From contig NZ_AQQU01000003.1 in assembly GCF_002210105.1 (NCBI RefSeq), forward strand, positions 1-64,000: a DNA stretch of 64,000 bases. Direction: 5' to 3'. This stretch comes from Oceanicola sp. 22II-s10i (GTDB lineage: Bacteria > Pseudomonadota > Alphaproteobacteria > Rhodobacterales > Rhodobacteraceae). The position numbers and the translations under genes are program-made. Positions 16,201 to 25,110 of this stretch are shown here, piece by piece (position 1 is the stretch's first letter; every line of letters starts with the position of its first letter). Below the pieces are notes generated by a model that was not told the origin of the DNA, ran no database searches, and saw only the letters and a program-made list of their open reading frames with translations.

Positions 16201-17436
16201 TCAGCCCGCAAGATTGTTGAGGCTGACGATCGGCATCAGGATCGACAGCACCAGCAGCATCACGATCCCGCCCATCACCAGCAGCACCGCAGGTTCGACC
16301 AGCGCCACCACGGCGGCGACCTTCGCCTTCAGATCCGCCGATTGCTCGGCAGCACTTCGGTCGAGGCTGGCGCCCAGCGTGCCGCCCGCCTCGCCGCTGG
16401 CGATCATCGCGATCAGCATGGGCGGGAAAATCCCCGAAGCGTCGGCCGCCCGCGACAGCGCCGCACCCTCGGTCACACGGCGGGTGACGTCACGCAGCTT
16501 CCCCCGGATATGGAGGTTCGGGACCGTGTCGGCGGCGGCCGACAGCGCGTCGGCCAGCGGCACGCCGCTCTGCACGAGGGTGGCGAGCGTCCCGGTAAAG
16601 CGCGACGCGTTCAGCTTGAGCACGGTGTTGCGGGTCAGCCAGCCCTGCGCCAGCATCCGGTGCCAGACCAGACGCATCGCAGGCCGGCGCAGCGCCAGCG
16701 CCAGCGTCACCCCGCCCGCCGTCAGCACGGCCAGCACCGTCAGCCCCCATGTCGACACCGCGTCCGACAGGGCGATCAGACCGCGCGTCAGCGCCGGAAG
16801 GTCGGCCCCGCGCGACGTGAAGACGCGCACGATGTCGGGCACCACGAAGGTCAGCAGCGCCACGATCACCGCCAGCGACACCAGCGCCAGAAGGGCCGGG
16901 TAGATCAGCGCCAGTTGCAGCGCCTGGCGGTTGCGGCTCTGATCCTCGATATGCACGGCGAGGTGCTCCATGACCTCGGGCAGGCGGCCCGAGGTCTCGC
17001 CCGCCCGGACCGAGGCGCGGTAGTAGTCGCCGAAGGTCGCCGGGTAGTCGTCGAGCGCGGCGGCGAAGCTGCGCCCGTCCATCACCGCGCTGCGCAGGTT
17101 CAGCAGCAGCGAGGCATCGCGGGCCCCGCGCGTCTGGCTGCCGACGATGCGCAGCGCCTCCTCGATCCGGACCTGGGCGCCGATCAGCGTGGCCAGCTGC
17201 CGGGTGACGAGCGTCAGCCGCTTCAGCCCCATCCGGGGCGTGCCGAGCGAGATGTCGCGCGATCCGATCCCGCCCTGCGATGTCCCGGTGGGCTTGCGGC
17301 GCGTCGTCTCGACCGCCAGCGGCAGGAGCTTGCGTTCGCGCAGGATGGCGCGGGCGGCGGATTCCGAAGAGGCCTCGATCACCCCCTTCAGGCGTCGCCC
17401 GCCGGGGTCGACGGCGCGGTAGAACCAGGCGGACAC
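16201..17436 (-). CDS. gspF: Type II secretion inner-membrane platform GspF
   Basis: 411 residues. The N-terminal MSAWFYRAVDPGGRRLKGVI and the two tandem T2SSF helical domains (about 75-195 and 275-400) are present, each followed by membrane segments (LALIYPALLALVSLAVIVAL, VALVEPAVLLVMGGIVML). It anchors the GspE ATPase to the platform. Starts one base after the gspE stop. Confidence 0.97.
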   Translation of the reverse strand: MSAWFYRAVDPGGRRLKGVIEASSESAARAILRERKLLPLAVETTRRKPTGTSQGGIGSRDISLGTPRMGLKRLTLVTRQLATLIGAQVRIEEALRIVGSQTRGARDASLLLNLRSAVMDGRSFAAALDDYPATFGDYYRASVRAGETSGRLPEVMEHLAVHIEDQSRNRQALQLALIYPALLALVSLAVIVALLTFVVPDIVRVFTSRGADLPALTRGLIALSDAVSTWGLTVLAVLTAGGVTLALALRRPAMRLVWHRMLAQGWLTRNTVLKLNASRFTGTLATLVQSGVPLADALSAAADTVPNLHIRGKLRDVTRRVTEGAALSRAADASGIFPPMLIAMIASGEAGGTLGASLDRSAAEQSADLKAKVAAVVALVEPAVLLVMGGIVMLLVLSILMPIVSLNNLAG

Positions 17437-17437
17437 G

Positions 17438-19042
17438 TCAGCGCTCCCCGTCGATCGGTGGGTCGGCCCTGTCGGCGATCTGTTCGTCGCGGACGGCGCG
17501 GATGACCTCTTCGGCGGTGGTCAGGCCCGTCTTCATCCGCGCGATCCCGTCCTGCAGGATTCCGGGGGCGGTGCGGCGGGCGGCGGCGGTCAGTTCCGCC
17601 TCGGACGCGCCGTCGTGGATCAGGCGTTCCATCGTCCGGTCCACCGCGATGATCTCGTAGATCGGCATCCGCCCGCGATAGCCGGTCTGCCCGCAGGCGC
17701 TGCATCCGGCGGCCTTCCAGACCTGCGTCCCCTCGGGCAGGGCGCCCGACAGCAGCCGCACCTCGGCCTCGGTCAGCGCATGCGGCTCGCGGCAGTCGGG
17801 GCAGAGCTTCCGCACCAGCCGCTGCGCGATCAGCCCGCGCACCATCGGCGCCAGCAGGAACCGTTCGACCCCCATGTCGATCAGCCGCGACACCGCGCCG
17901 ACGGCGGTGTTGGTGTGCAAGGTAGACATCACGAGGTGCCCGGTCATCGCCGATTCCACTGCGATCCGGGCGGTTTCGCCATCGCGGATCTCGCCCACCA
18001 TGATGACGTCGGGGTCCTGCCGCAGCAGTGCCCGCAGGCCCCGCGCGAATGTCAGGCCGGTCTTCGCGCTGACCTGCATCTGGCCCACGCCGTCCATCGA
18101 ATATTCGATCGGGTCCTCGACCGTCAGGATGTTGCGCTGGCGGTCGTTGAGGTTGTGCAGCGCGGCATAGAGCGACGTGGTCTTGCCCGAGCCCGTGGGC
18201 CCCGTCACCAGCACCAGCCCCTCGGGGGCCGATATGATGTGCTCGAACACCTCGCGGTCGCGCTCGGACATGCCCAGGTGGTCGATCCCGAGGCGCGTCT
18301 GCCCCCGGTCGAGAAGGCGCAGCACCACCCGTTCGCCGAACTGCGACGGCAGGGTCGAGATCCGCACGTCCAGCTCGTAGCCGCCGACCCGCAACGAGAC
18401 GCGGCCGTCCTGCGGCAGGCGCTTCTCGGCGATGTCGAGCTTGCCCATCACCTTCAGGCGGCTCGCCAGCAGCGGGGCGAGGTCGCGGCTCGGCTCGATC
18501 ACGTCGCGCAGCCGTCCGTCGACGCGGAAGCGGACGACGAGGCGTCGCTCCTCCACCTCGATATGCACGTCGGACGCGCCTTCCTTCACCGCCTCCAGCA
18601 GCAGGGCGTTGATCAGGCGGACGACGGGGGCGTCGTCCTTCTGGTCCAGCAGGTCGTCGACCGAAGCGGCGGTTTCGGCCAGCGCCGACAGGTCCGCGCC
18701 GTCGGTGGCGGCGAATTGCGCGGCTTCGCTGGCGCTGTCGCGGTAGAGCGCGGCGAGGCGGTCCTCGAAGGTGGCGGTGTCGACCCGTTCCCAGGCGATC
18801 AGACGGCCCGCGATGCGCTGCGCCTCGATCAGGGCCGCGACCGGCGCGGTGTCCAGATGACGGCAGATCGGCTCGTCGCCGTCGCCGGTGTCCAGCAGCA
18901 CCCCCTGCGCCTTGGCGAAGCCGTAGCCGAGCCGGACGCGGGCGGCGTCGGGCGCGGGGCGGGTCTCGTCCGGGGCAGGGGCGGCCTCCGCTGCGGTGGC
19001 CTCATCCCGGTGAATGCCGGTGTCGGTCGTCAGGTCGGTCAT
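17438..19042 (-). CDS. gspE: Type II secretion ATPase GspE
   Basis: 534 residues, cytoplasmic hexameric ATPase driving pseudopilus assembly. The Walker A motif GPTGSGKTTS is at residues 281-290, the Asp box LTVEDPIEYSMDGVGQMQV at about 307-324, the Walker B DPDVIMVGEIRDGE at about 343-356 and the His box MSTLHTNTA near 372. The zinc knuckle C414-x2-C417 ... C447-x2-C450 is intact. The N-terminus is acidic and variable. Coupled to gspM upstream by ATGA. Confidence 0.97.
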   Translation of the reverse strand: MTDLTTDTGIHRDEATAAEAAPAPDETRPAPDAARVRLGYGFAKAQGVLLDTGDGDEPICRHLDTAPVAALIEAQRIAGRLIAWERVDTATFEDRLAALYRDSASEAAQFAATDGADLSALAETAASVDDLLDQKDDAPVVRLINALLLEAVKEGASDVHIEVEERRLVVRFRVDGRLRDVIEPSRDLAPLLASRLKVMGKLDIAEKRLPQDGRVSLRVGGYELDVRISTLPSQFGERVVLRLLDRGQTRLGIDHLGMSERDREVFEHIISAPEGLVLVTGPTGSGKTTSLYAALHNLNDRQRNILTVEDPIEYSMDGVGQMQVSAKTGLTFARGLRALLRQDPDVIMVGEIRDGETARIAVESAMTGHLVMSTLHTNTAVGAVSRLIDMGVERFLLAPMVRGLIAQRLVRKLCPDCREPHALTEAEVRLLSGALPEGTQVWKAAGCSACGQTGYRGRMPIYEIIAVDRTMERLIHDGASEAELTAAARRTAPGILQDGIARMKTGLTTAEEVIRAVRDEQIADRADPPIDGER

Positions 19043-19494
19043 TGCAGCGCCTCCACCGTCAGGCGGGCGGTGACCACGCCGGGTTCCGTCAGCCGCTCAA
19101 CATCCAGTGCGACCGCCTTCGCGCCCTCGCGACCTTCCAGCGTGCCGATCCAGGCCAGCAGGTCGTCGAACCGGGCGCGTTCCACCACCACGCGCAGCCG
19201 CGCGCCGTCAGGATCGAGACGCGACAGCGGCACGCCTGCCTCGCCCGCGCTGCGGGTCACGCGCTGTGTCAGCGGGATCGTCGCCCGCGGCTCTGCCCCG
19301 GCGCGGGCGGTCACGCTGACGTCGTCCGCGACCTGCGCCAGCATGACATAACGGGTCAGGTCGGCCTCGAGCGCCGCGCGTTCCTCCTGCATCGGGGCCC
19401 AGGCGAAGCGCCACAGGACCAGCGCGGCGAGGATCAGCCCGCCGCCGATCACCATCACCCGTTCGCGCGGGTTGAGGGCCGAGAGCGCGCTCAT
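19039..19494 (-). CDS. gspM: Type II secretion protein GspM
   Basis: 151 residues. A short cytosolic N-terminus (LNPRERVMV) precedes one membrane helix (IGGGLILAALVLWRFAWAPM, about 16-36), a coiled stretch and a ferredoxin-like periplasmic domain (ARLRVVVERARFDDLLAWIG). Size, topology and position between gspL and gspE identify it. Overlaps both neighbours by four bases. Confidence 0.9.
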   Translation of the reverse strand: MSALSALNPRERVMVIGGGLILAALVLWRFAWAPMQEERAALEADLTRYVMLAQVADDVSVTARAGAEPRATIPLTQRVTRSAGEAGVPLSRLDPDGARLRVVVERARFDDLLAWIGTLEGREGAKAVALDVERLTEPGVVTARLTVEALQ

Positions 19495-20681
19495 TGTCCC
19501 GCCTCCCCGCGCAGGGCGAACTCGGCCCGAGCCGCGCCGTCGCCCGCCGTGGCGGTCCCGACATCGACATCCAGCCCGCCGCTGCGCAGCGCCTCTTCCG
19601 CCGCCTGCAGCTGGCCGAGGTCCGCGGCCTCGATCGACAGGGTCAGCGTGCCGCTGTCCGCCGACCAGACCATCCGCCGCACCTCGACCGGCACGCCGGA
19701 GGCAAGCAGCGCGCCGGACGCGCCATCCAGCCGGGGCAGCAGGCCGGACCCGCCGGGCTGCGCGGAGGCGCGTGTCAGGCTGCGGTAGAGCAGGCGGGGA
19801 TCGTCCATCACGGTCGCCTCGGGGATGCGTTCGGCCAGCAGCCCGGCGGTCACCTCGCGCTGCGTCTCGACGAGGCCGCGCAGGGCTCCCAGATCGGCGC
19901 GGGCGATCCCGAGGTGCAGCAGCCCGACCAGCACCACGCCCGCGACGAGGGCGGTCAGCGGCGCGCGCAGGTTCCGGCGGGTGCGGAAGTCGCCCTGCCT
20001 CAGGTCGATGGCCAGTTCTGCGGGTGAGGGCGGGACGGGCGGCTCGGCGCTCCAGACGAGGTCCGCGGGCAGCGCCGCGCCACGGTTCAGGATCGCCGGT
20101 CGCCCCGCCGCGGCCCAGAGATGTGCCAGCATCCCATTCGACACCGCGAATCCGCTACCGTCCGAGGCGCGGACCAGCACGCGATCGCCGTCGCGCAGGG
20201 TGTTCCAGACGGTCTCTCCCGCCGATCCCGGTTCGGGCGCGGGCAACGCGAAGGTTTCCGGCAGCAGCGCTTGGCCGGGATGCGCTTCGGACAGCGCCCG
20301 CATCCGGTCGCGAGCGACGACCACTGCGAGGGCCCAGCCCTCGGTCAGATCGCGCCCGAGTGCGATGTGCGTATCCTCGAGCGGTCCGGCGAGGAATTCT
20401 TCGGTCGCGTAGGGCAGCGCGGCACGTTTCTGTCGCTCGGATCGCAGCGGTAGCGGAACGGCGATGAGCCCGATGTCTTCCGCCGGAACGATGGCCGTGG
20501 CGCGGGCCTGACGGGCTGACATTGTCTTGCGCAGGATCTCCACAGTGACGGGATCGCGCAGCTCACCCACGTCGTTCGCGCCGTCGTGGGGAGCGGGATC
20601 GCTGCGATCGAGGGGGGGCGCCATACCGTCAGCAGCCGCCGGGGCGGTGGATGACTTTCGGATAACCCAAGATAAAGACAA
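19491..20681 (-). CDS. gspL: Type II secretion protein GspL
   Basis: 396 residues if the TTG at 20681 is used (AAAGAG upstream); an ATG at 20624 is an alternative with a poor ribosome site. The cytosolic actin-like half binds GspE (IVPAEDIGLIAVPLPLRSER, LPYATEEFLAGPLEDTHIAL), one membrane helix lies near 240-260 (APLTALVAGVVLVGLLHLGI), and a periplasmic domain follows. First gene of the leftward gsp operon, divergent from gspG across about 106 bases that must hold both promoters. Confidence 0.9.
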   Translation of the reverse strand: MSLSWVIRKSSTAPAAADGMAPPLDRSDPAPHDGANDVGELRDPVTVEILRKTMSARQARATAIVPAEDIGLIAVPLPLRSERQKRAALPYATEEFLAGPLEDTHIALGRDLTEGWALAVVVARDRMRALSEAHPGQALLPETFALPAPEPGSAGETVWNTLRDGDRVLVRASDGSGFAVSNGMLAHLWAAAGRPAILNRGAALPADLVWSAEPPVPPSPAELAIDLRQGDFRTRRNLRAPLTALVAGVVLVGLLHLGIARADLGALRGLVETQREVTAGLLAERIPEATVMDDPRLLYRSLTRASAQPGGSGLLPRLDGASGALLASGVPVEVRRMVWSADSGTLTLSIEAADLGQLQAAEEALRSGGLDVDVGTATAGDGAARAEFALRGEAGQ

Positions 20682-20787
20682 GGCTTTTTCTCTTTACAGT
20701 GGCTGCGTGCGTGGTATGGTTCCCTCAGCTTCGATCAGTGCATTTCACATCCACAGAAAAGCACGTAGGTCGAAGGATAAAAGTTTC

Positions 20788-21312
20788 ATGCTCAAGCTGC
20801 TTGGCTGTCAGGCGAAATTTCTCCGGGCCGCGGGTCCGGTTTCTGGAGGTGCGCGACGTGCCCGCGGGGCAGGGCGCGCGCCCGACGCGGGGGTCACGCT
20901 GATCGAGATGATGGTCGTCCTGGTCATCATTGCCGTAGTCGCGGCGATGATCGTGCCGAACGTCATCGGCCGCCCCGACGATGCGCGGGTGACGGTCGCG
21001 CAGACCGACTTGCGCTCGATCTCGGGCGCGCTGGAGCTCTACTATCTGGACAACCGGACCTATCCGACGACCGCGCAGGGGCTGGCTGCGCTGGTGGATC
21101 GGCCCGCCTCGGCCCCGGTGCCGCAGAACTGGGCTGCGGGTGGGTATCTCGACACTCTGCCGCAGGACCCCTGGGGGAACGAATACATCTACCGTTCGCC
21201 CGGACAGGGTGGCGCGTTCGACCTGGTCAGCCTGGGCGCCGACGGGCGGCCCGGCGGCGACGGCGTGAACGGCGACATCCCGCTGGGTGACCAGCGCAGC
21301 GCCAAGAACTGA
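20788..21312 (+). CDS. gspG: Type II secretion major pseudopilin GspG
   Basis: 174 residues from the ATG at 20788 (AAGGA upstream). The leader is long, 35 residues and rich in Arg/Gly; cleavage is at DAG^VTLIEMMVVLVIIAVVAA with Glu+5. The mature domain carries the GspG signatures AQTDLRSISGALELYYLDN, YPTTAQGLAAL, LPQDPWGNEYIYRSPG and a calcium-loop-like LVSLGADGRPGGDGVNGDI. It polymerises into the pseudopilus. First of the rightward gspGHICD operon. Confidence 0.95.
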   Translation: MLKLLGCQAKFLRAAGPVSGGARRARGAGRAPDAGVTLIEMMVVLVIIAVVAAMIVPNVIGRPDDARVTVAQTDLRSISGALELYYLDNRTYPTTAQGLAALVDRPASAPVPQNWAAGGYLDTLPQDPWGNEYIYRSPGQGGAFDLVSLGADGRPGGDGVNGDIPLGDQRSAKN

Positions 21313-21313
21313 G

Positions 21314-21811
21314 ATGACCGTTTCGGCCACCACGATATCCCGCCACAAAGACGCCGGTGTGACACTTGTCGAGGTGCTGGTAATTCTGGCTATCCTGTCC
21401 GTGGTGACAGGCATGGCGGCACTTGCGTTGCCGTCCGGTCCGCGCCCCGCGACCCTGCGTCAGCAGGCCGATCTGCTTGCCGCCCGGCTGGACATCGCGG
21501 CCGAGGAAAGCCTTGTCTCGGGCCGCGCCGCACGGCTGGAATGGGACACCGGCGGGTATCGTTTCACGGCACGCGAAGGTGGAGAATGGGCGCCGCACCG
21601 CAACCCGAACCTTGCCGGGCCGCACCGCCTCGAGGGAATGGCCCTGCGCCGCGCAACCGGCGGACAAACCGGGGCATTGATCCTGCGACCGGACCTCGGC
21701 CCACCGGACGGCGCGGTGGCCGCGCTGGACCTACGTGCGGTTGAGGCGCGAAACAATTATCGCGTAACGGTGCTGTTCGACGGCGCCTCGGCTAGGGTGG
21801 ACGCGCGATGA
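21314..21811 (+). CDS. gspH: Type II secretion minor pseudopilin GspH
   Basis: 165 residues from the ATG at 21314, one base after the gspG stop. Prepilin site HKDAG^VTLVEVLVILAILS with Glu+5, then the GspH-type domain (LRQQADLLAARLDIAAEES, ARLEWDTGGYRF). Overlaps gspI by four bases at its end. Confidence 0.92.
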   Translation: MTVSATTISRHKDAGVTLVEVLVILAILSVVTGMAALALPSGPRPATLRQQADLLAARLDIAAEESLVSGRAARLEWDTGGYRFTAREGGEWAPHRNPNLAGPHRLEGMALRRATGGQTGALILRPDLGPPDGAVAALDLRAVEARNNYRVTVLFDGASARVDAR

Positions 21812-22188
21812 CCGGACCCGACCGCGAACCCGAAGCGGGATTCACCCTGATCGAGACGCTGGTGGCGATGGCCGTGCTGGCGGTGGCGGGTGTCACATTG
21901 CTGACGGCCACCGAGCGCCACGCCGCCCGGACCACCGCGCTGGAGGACCGGATCGCCGCCCGCTGGGTTGCGCAGAACGCCATGGCCGTCGCCGAACTCA
22001 AGATTCAGATGCAGCCGCAATGGCAGCGGATGCTGGATCGCGACTGGCAGGTCTCGGCCCGGCGCGGCGCCCTCGCGGACAGCGGGCTGGACCGGGTGAC
22101 GATCCTCGTCGCGCCGCCAGGCGCGGATCCCGAGGACACGATCCTGCGCCTGACCGGTTACCTGCCTGCGAGCGGGGGGCAGCCATGA
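21808..22188 (+). CDS. gspI: Type II secretion minor pseudopilin GspI
   Basis: 126 residues. Prepilin site PEAG^FTLIETLVAMAVLAVA with Glu+5. The mature region contains ARWVAQNAMAVAELKIQ and WQVSARRGALADSGLDRVTI, the usual GspI features. Initiates pseudopilus tip assembly with GspJ and GspK. ATGA overlaps on both sides. Confidence 0.93.
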   Translation: MTGPDREPEAGFTLIETLVAMAVLAVAGVTLLTATERHAARTTALEDRIAARWVAQNAMAVAELKIQMQPQWQRMLDRDWQVSARRGALADSGLDRVTILVAPPGADPEDTILRLTGYLPASGGQP

Positions 22189-23087
22189 GCCGGGCGCTGA
22201 TCTGGATTGTTGTGGTGACCGCGCTTGCGGCCCTGTCGGCGACGTTGTTCCGCCCCGCCGAACGGCTGGCGCGGCATCTGGCCGGGCAGGTCACGGTCGC
22301 CGGAATGGACCTCGACCGACCGGTGTCGCAGGATAGAACGCAGGCCGAAACCGACGTCTCCAATATCCTCGCATTCGCGCCGTTCGGCGATCCCGCCATG
22401 CCCGAGTCCGAAGCGCCCGACACACCGACCGGTCGAGTGCTGGACCTGGCGCTGCGCGGCGTGCTGGCGGCGCAGGATCAGGCGTCCTCGCGGGCGCTGA
22501 TCCTGGTCTCGGGCAAGGGCGGTTTCTACCGCGTCGGGGACAACCTGGCGCGCGATGCGGTCCTGACGGCCATCAACCCCGAAACCGTCGAGGTCGAGGT
22601 GGACGGGACGGCACAGACCTACGGCTTCGACGGCATTCTGCGGGATGACGAGCCTGTCGCGTCCGCCTCGGCGACCGGAGACGCGGACGAGACGGCGTCG
22701 ACCACCGGATCGCCCCTCGACCGGTTCAACGCATCGGTCACGGCTGGGCGCGGCTCGCTCGACCTGCGCGAGGCGCCGCCGCCGGAAACCACTCAGGAAT
22801 ATATCGCCATGTGGCGTCAGCGCATCATCGACAGCCCGAACGAGGTGCTGGAGACGATCGGCTTGGTCGCAGGGGCGGATGGCTATACGATCAGGGAAGA
22901 TCCGAATACAGGCGTCATTCTGGCAGGGCTTCGGCCCGGCGACGTGGTGACGAGGGTCAACGGACAATCAGTGGGCGACCCCGAGCAGGACACCGCGTTC
23001 TACGACGAAGTGGCGGCTTCGGGTCATGCCAGGCTGGAAGTCGTGAGGGGCGATGAGAAGATCCTCATGTCGTTCCCGCTTCGGTAG
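22185..23087 (+). CDS. gspC: Type II secretion inner-membrane protein GspC
   Basis: 300 residues from the ATGA overlap with gspI. An N-terminal membrane helix (LIWIVVVTALAALSATLF) is followed by the homology-region domain (RVLDLALRGVLAAQDQASSR, then GGFYRVGDNLARDAVLTAIN) and a C-terminal PDZ-like domain (GVILAGLRPGDVVTRVNGQS). It links the platform to the GspD secretin. The order G-H-I-C-D is unusual, since gspC normally begins gsp operons. Confidence 0.92.
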   Translation: MSRALIWIVVVTALAALSATLFRPAERLARHLAGQVTVAGMDLDRPVSQDRTQAETDVSNILAFAPFGDPAMPESEAPDTPTGRVLDLALRGVLAAQDQASSRALILVSGKGGFYRVGDNLARDAVLTAINPETVEVEVDGTAQTYGFDGILRDDEPVASASATGDADETASTTGSPLDRFNASVTAGRGSLDLREAPPPETTQEYIAMWRQRIIDSPNEVLETIGLVAGADGYTIREDPNTGVILAGLRPGDVVTRVNGQSVGDPEQDTAFYDEVAASGHARLEVVRGDEKILMSFPLR

Positions 23088-23097
23088 AAGGGCGGAG

Positions 23098-25038
23098 ATG
23101 CCGTACATTATCCAGAGATGGCTGCGCCTGATCTGCATGGCGCTGGCGGTCCTTTCGGGGCCGCAGACTGTCCTGGGGCAACCCCTGACGGAAACCGGCG
23201 AATACACGATCAACCTGCGGAGCGCCGACATCTCGGTGCTGGCCGAACAGGTATCCGAGATCACGGGCCGGACGCTGGTGATCGACCCCGGCCTGTCCGG
23301 CAATGTCTCGGTCATCTCGTCAGAACCGCTGACCGAGGCGGGGGTCTGGGCGTTGTTCCAGTCGATCCTTCGGGTGCGCGGCTTCGTGGCCGTGGAAAGC
23401 GGAGTCGTCTGGGAAATCGTGACCGAGGCCGACGCGCGGTCCAAGGGCATGACGCTCGACAGCGCTCTGGCCGGGTCGCAGGATGTGGTGACAAAGCTGC
23501 TGCCGCTGGACCGCCTGCCGTCGGCCGAGGCGGTTCGCGTCCTGCGCCCGCTGGTTGCGCAGGAAGGGTATATCGAGGCGCTGAACGACCCGAACGCGAT
23601 CATCATCACCGACACCCAGGCCAACGTGAACCGCATCGTCGAGATCGCGCGCACCTTCGACAGCGGGACAATCCTGCGGACCGAGGTCATCCGCTTCACC
23701 TATGCCGACGCCGCCGCCGTGCTTGAGGCGCTGAACCAGGTGCTGGGGACCTCGGGCACCGGGGCGCGGTTGTCGGTCGATCCGGCGTCGAACATCCTTC
23801 TGGTGCGCGGCACCGAGTCCGACATCGACCAGATCCGCAGCCTCGCCCGCAGCATGGACGTGGCGCCGCGCACCAATCCTCAGGACGCCAGCCGGACGCA
23901 TATCTACAAGCTGCTTTATGCCGACGCCGAGGTGGTGGCCGAGATCGTGACGGCCACGCTTCAGGGCGGCACCGACATCACCAACCCCGTCGCGGCCTCC
24001 GTCGCCGAGGGCGAGGACAGCGCCGCGCCGCCCGCGCCCGTGGGCCCCGCGCCCGAGGTGTCCGTGCAGGCCTCCACCGCGACAAACTCGGTCATCGTGC
24101 GCGGCAACGCCCGACAGATCGACGAAGTGGTACAGATCATCCGCGCGCTGGATCAGCCCCGCGCCCAGGTGATGATCGAGGCCGCTATCGTCGAGGTTTC
24201 GGGCGACGTCGCCGAACGCCTGGGCGTCCAGCTGGGGATAGGGCCGGAACAGCCGTCCAGGGGCATCGCGGCGACGTCCTTTTCCGAAGGCGGCGCAGGC
24301 CTGGGGGCGGTCCTCGCCGCGCTCGGGGTGCCGCAGGGCTCGGCCCTGACCTCGGGGCTGACTGTGGCGGGCACGGCCGACAATTTCGGCATCCTCGTCC
24401 AGGCTCTGTCGCAATCGACGAATGCCAACCTGCTGTCCACGCCGTCTATCACCACGATGGACAACAAGGCCGCCACCATCGTCGTCGGCCAGAACGTGCC
24501 CTTCCGAACGGGCAGTTTCGGGACAGACGGGAACACGGTCCAGCCCTTCACCACCATCGAACGCCGCGACGTCGGCATCACCATGCAGGTGTTGCCGCGC
24601 GTGACATCGAACGGGATCGTCCGGCTGGACATCTCGCAGGAGGTGTCGTCGCTGGTGAACACCACGGTCCAGGGGGCTGCCGATCTGATCACCAATCGCA
24701 GGGTGATCGAGACGACCGTGCAGGCCCGCGACGGCGGCACCGTAGTTCTGGGCGGGCTGATTACCGACGACCAGCAGAACACGAAATCCAAGGTGCCGGT
24801 TCTGGGCGACGTGCCGCTGATCGGGGGGCTGTTCCGCGCGAATAACAACTCGAATACCCGCCGGACGCTCTTCGTGTTCATGCGCCCGACCGTGATCGAC
24901 AGCGCGCACAAGGCCCAGGCGGTGGCCGACCGCCAGTTCCGCAAGCTGCGCGCCGCCGATGCGGCCGAACCGCCGCGGAACCTGTTGAAGGAGCGCAAGG
25001 TCCAGAAGCTGCCGCTCGAGATCAACGGGCTTTACTAG
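23098..25038 (+). CDS. gspD: Type II secretion outer-membrane secretin GspD
   Basis: 646 residues from the ATG at 23098 (AAGGGCGGAG before it); an earlier ATG inside gspC has no ribosome site. Signal peptide ICMALAVLSGPQTVLGQ, then N0-N3 domains (INLRSADISVLAEQVSEITG; ALNDPNAIIITDTQANVNRI; the repeated VQASTATNSVIVRGNARQID), and the secretin core (NLLSTPSITTMDNKAATIVV, VVLGGLITDDQQNTKSKVPV, LFVFMRPTVI). Forms the outer-membrane channel. No gspS pilotin gene is seen; the LppC-like lipoprotein might replace it. Confidence 0.96.
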   Translation: MPYIIQRWLRLICMALAVLSGPQTVLGQPLTETGEYTINLRSADISVLAEQVSEITGRTLVIDPGLSGNVSVISSEPLTEAGVWALFQSILRVRGFVAVESGVVWEIVTEADARSKGMTLDSALAGSQDVVTKLLPLDRLPSAEAVRVLRPLVAQEGYIEALNDPNAIIITDTQANVNRIVEIARTFDSGTILRTEVIRFTYADAAAVLEALNQVLGTSGTGARLSVDPASNILLVRGTESDIDQIRSLARSMDVAPRTNPQDASRTHIYKLLYADAEVVAEIVTATLQGGTDITNPVAASVAEGEDSAAPPAPVGPAPEVSVQASTATNSVIVRGNARQIDEVVQIIRALDQPRAQVMIEAAIVEVSGDVAERLGVQLGIGPEQPSRGIAATSFSEGGAGLGAVLAALGVPQGSALTSGLTVAGTADNFGILVQALSQSTNANLLSTPSITTMDNKAATIVVGQNVPFRTGSFGTDGNTVQPFTTIERRDVGITMQVLPRVTSNGIVRLDISQEVSSLVNTTVQGAADLITNRRVIETTVQARDGGTVVLGGLITDDQQNTKSKVPVLGDVPLIGGLFRANNNSNTRRTLFVFMRPTVIDSAHKAQAVADRQFRKLRAADAAEPPRNLLKERKVQKLPLEINGLY

Positions 25039-25110
25039 CCTGCGCCGAAACTCTTGCCCGCTGCCGGACGTGACTGGGGGGACGGCCAACAGGGCAAGAG
25101 AGGAACGACA

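Noticed and set aside
15121-17505. 794-codon plus-strand frame across the gsp region
   Set aside because: Arg-, Gln- and His-rich antisense shadow of gspF and the LppC-like gene, typical of high-GC DNA.
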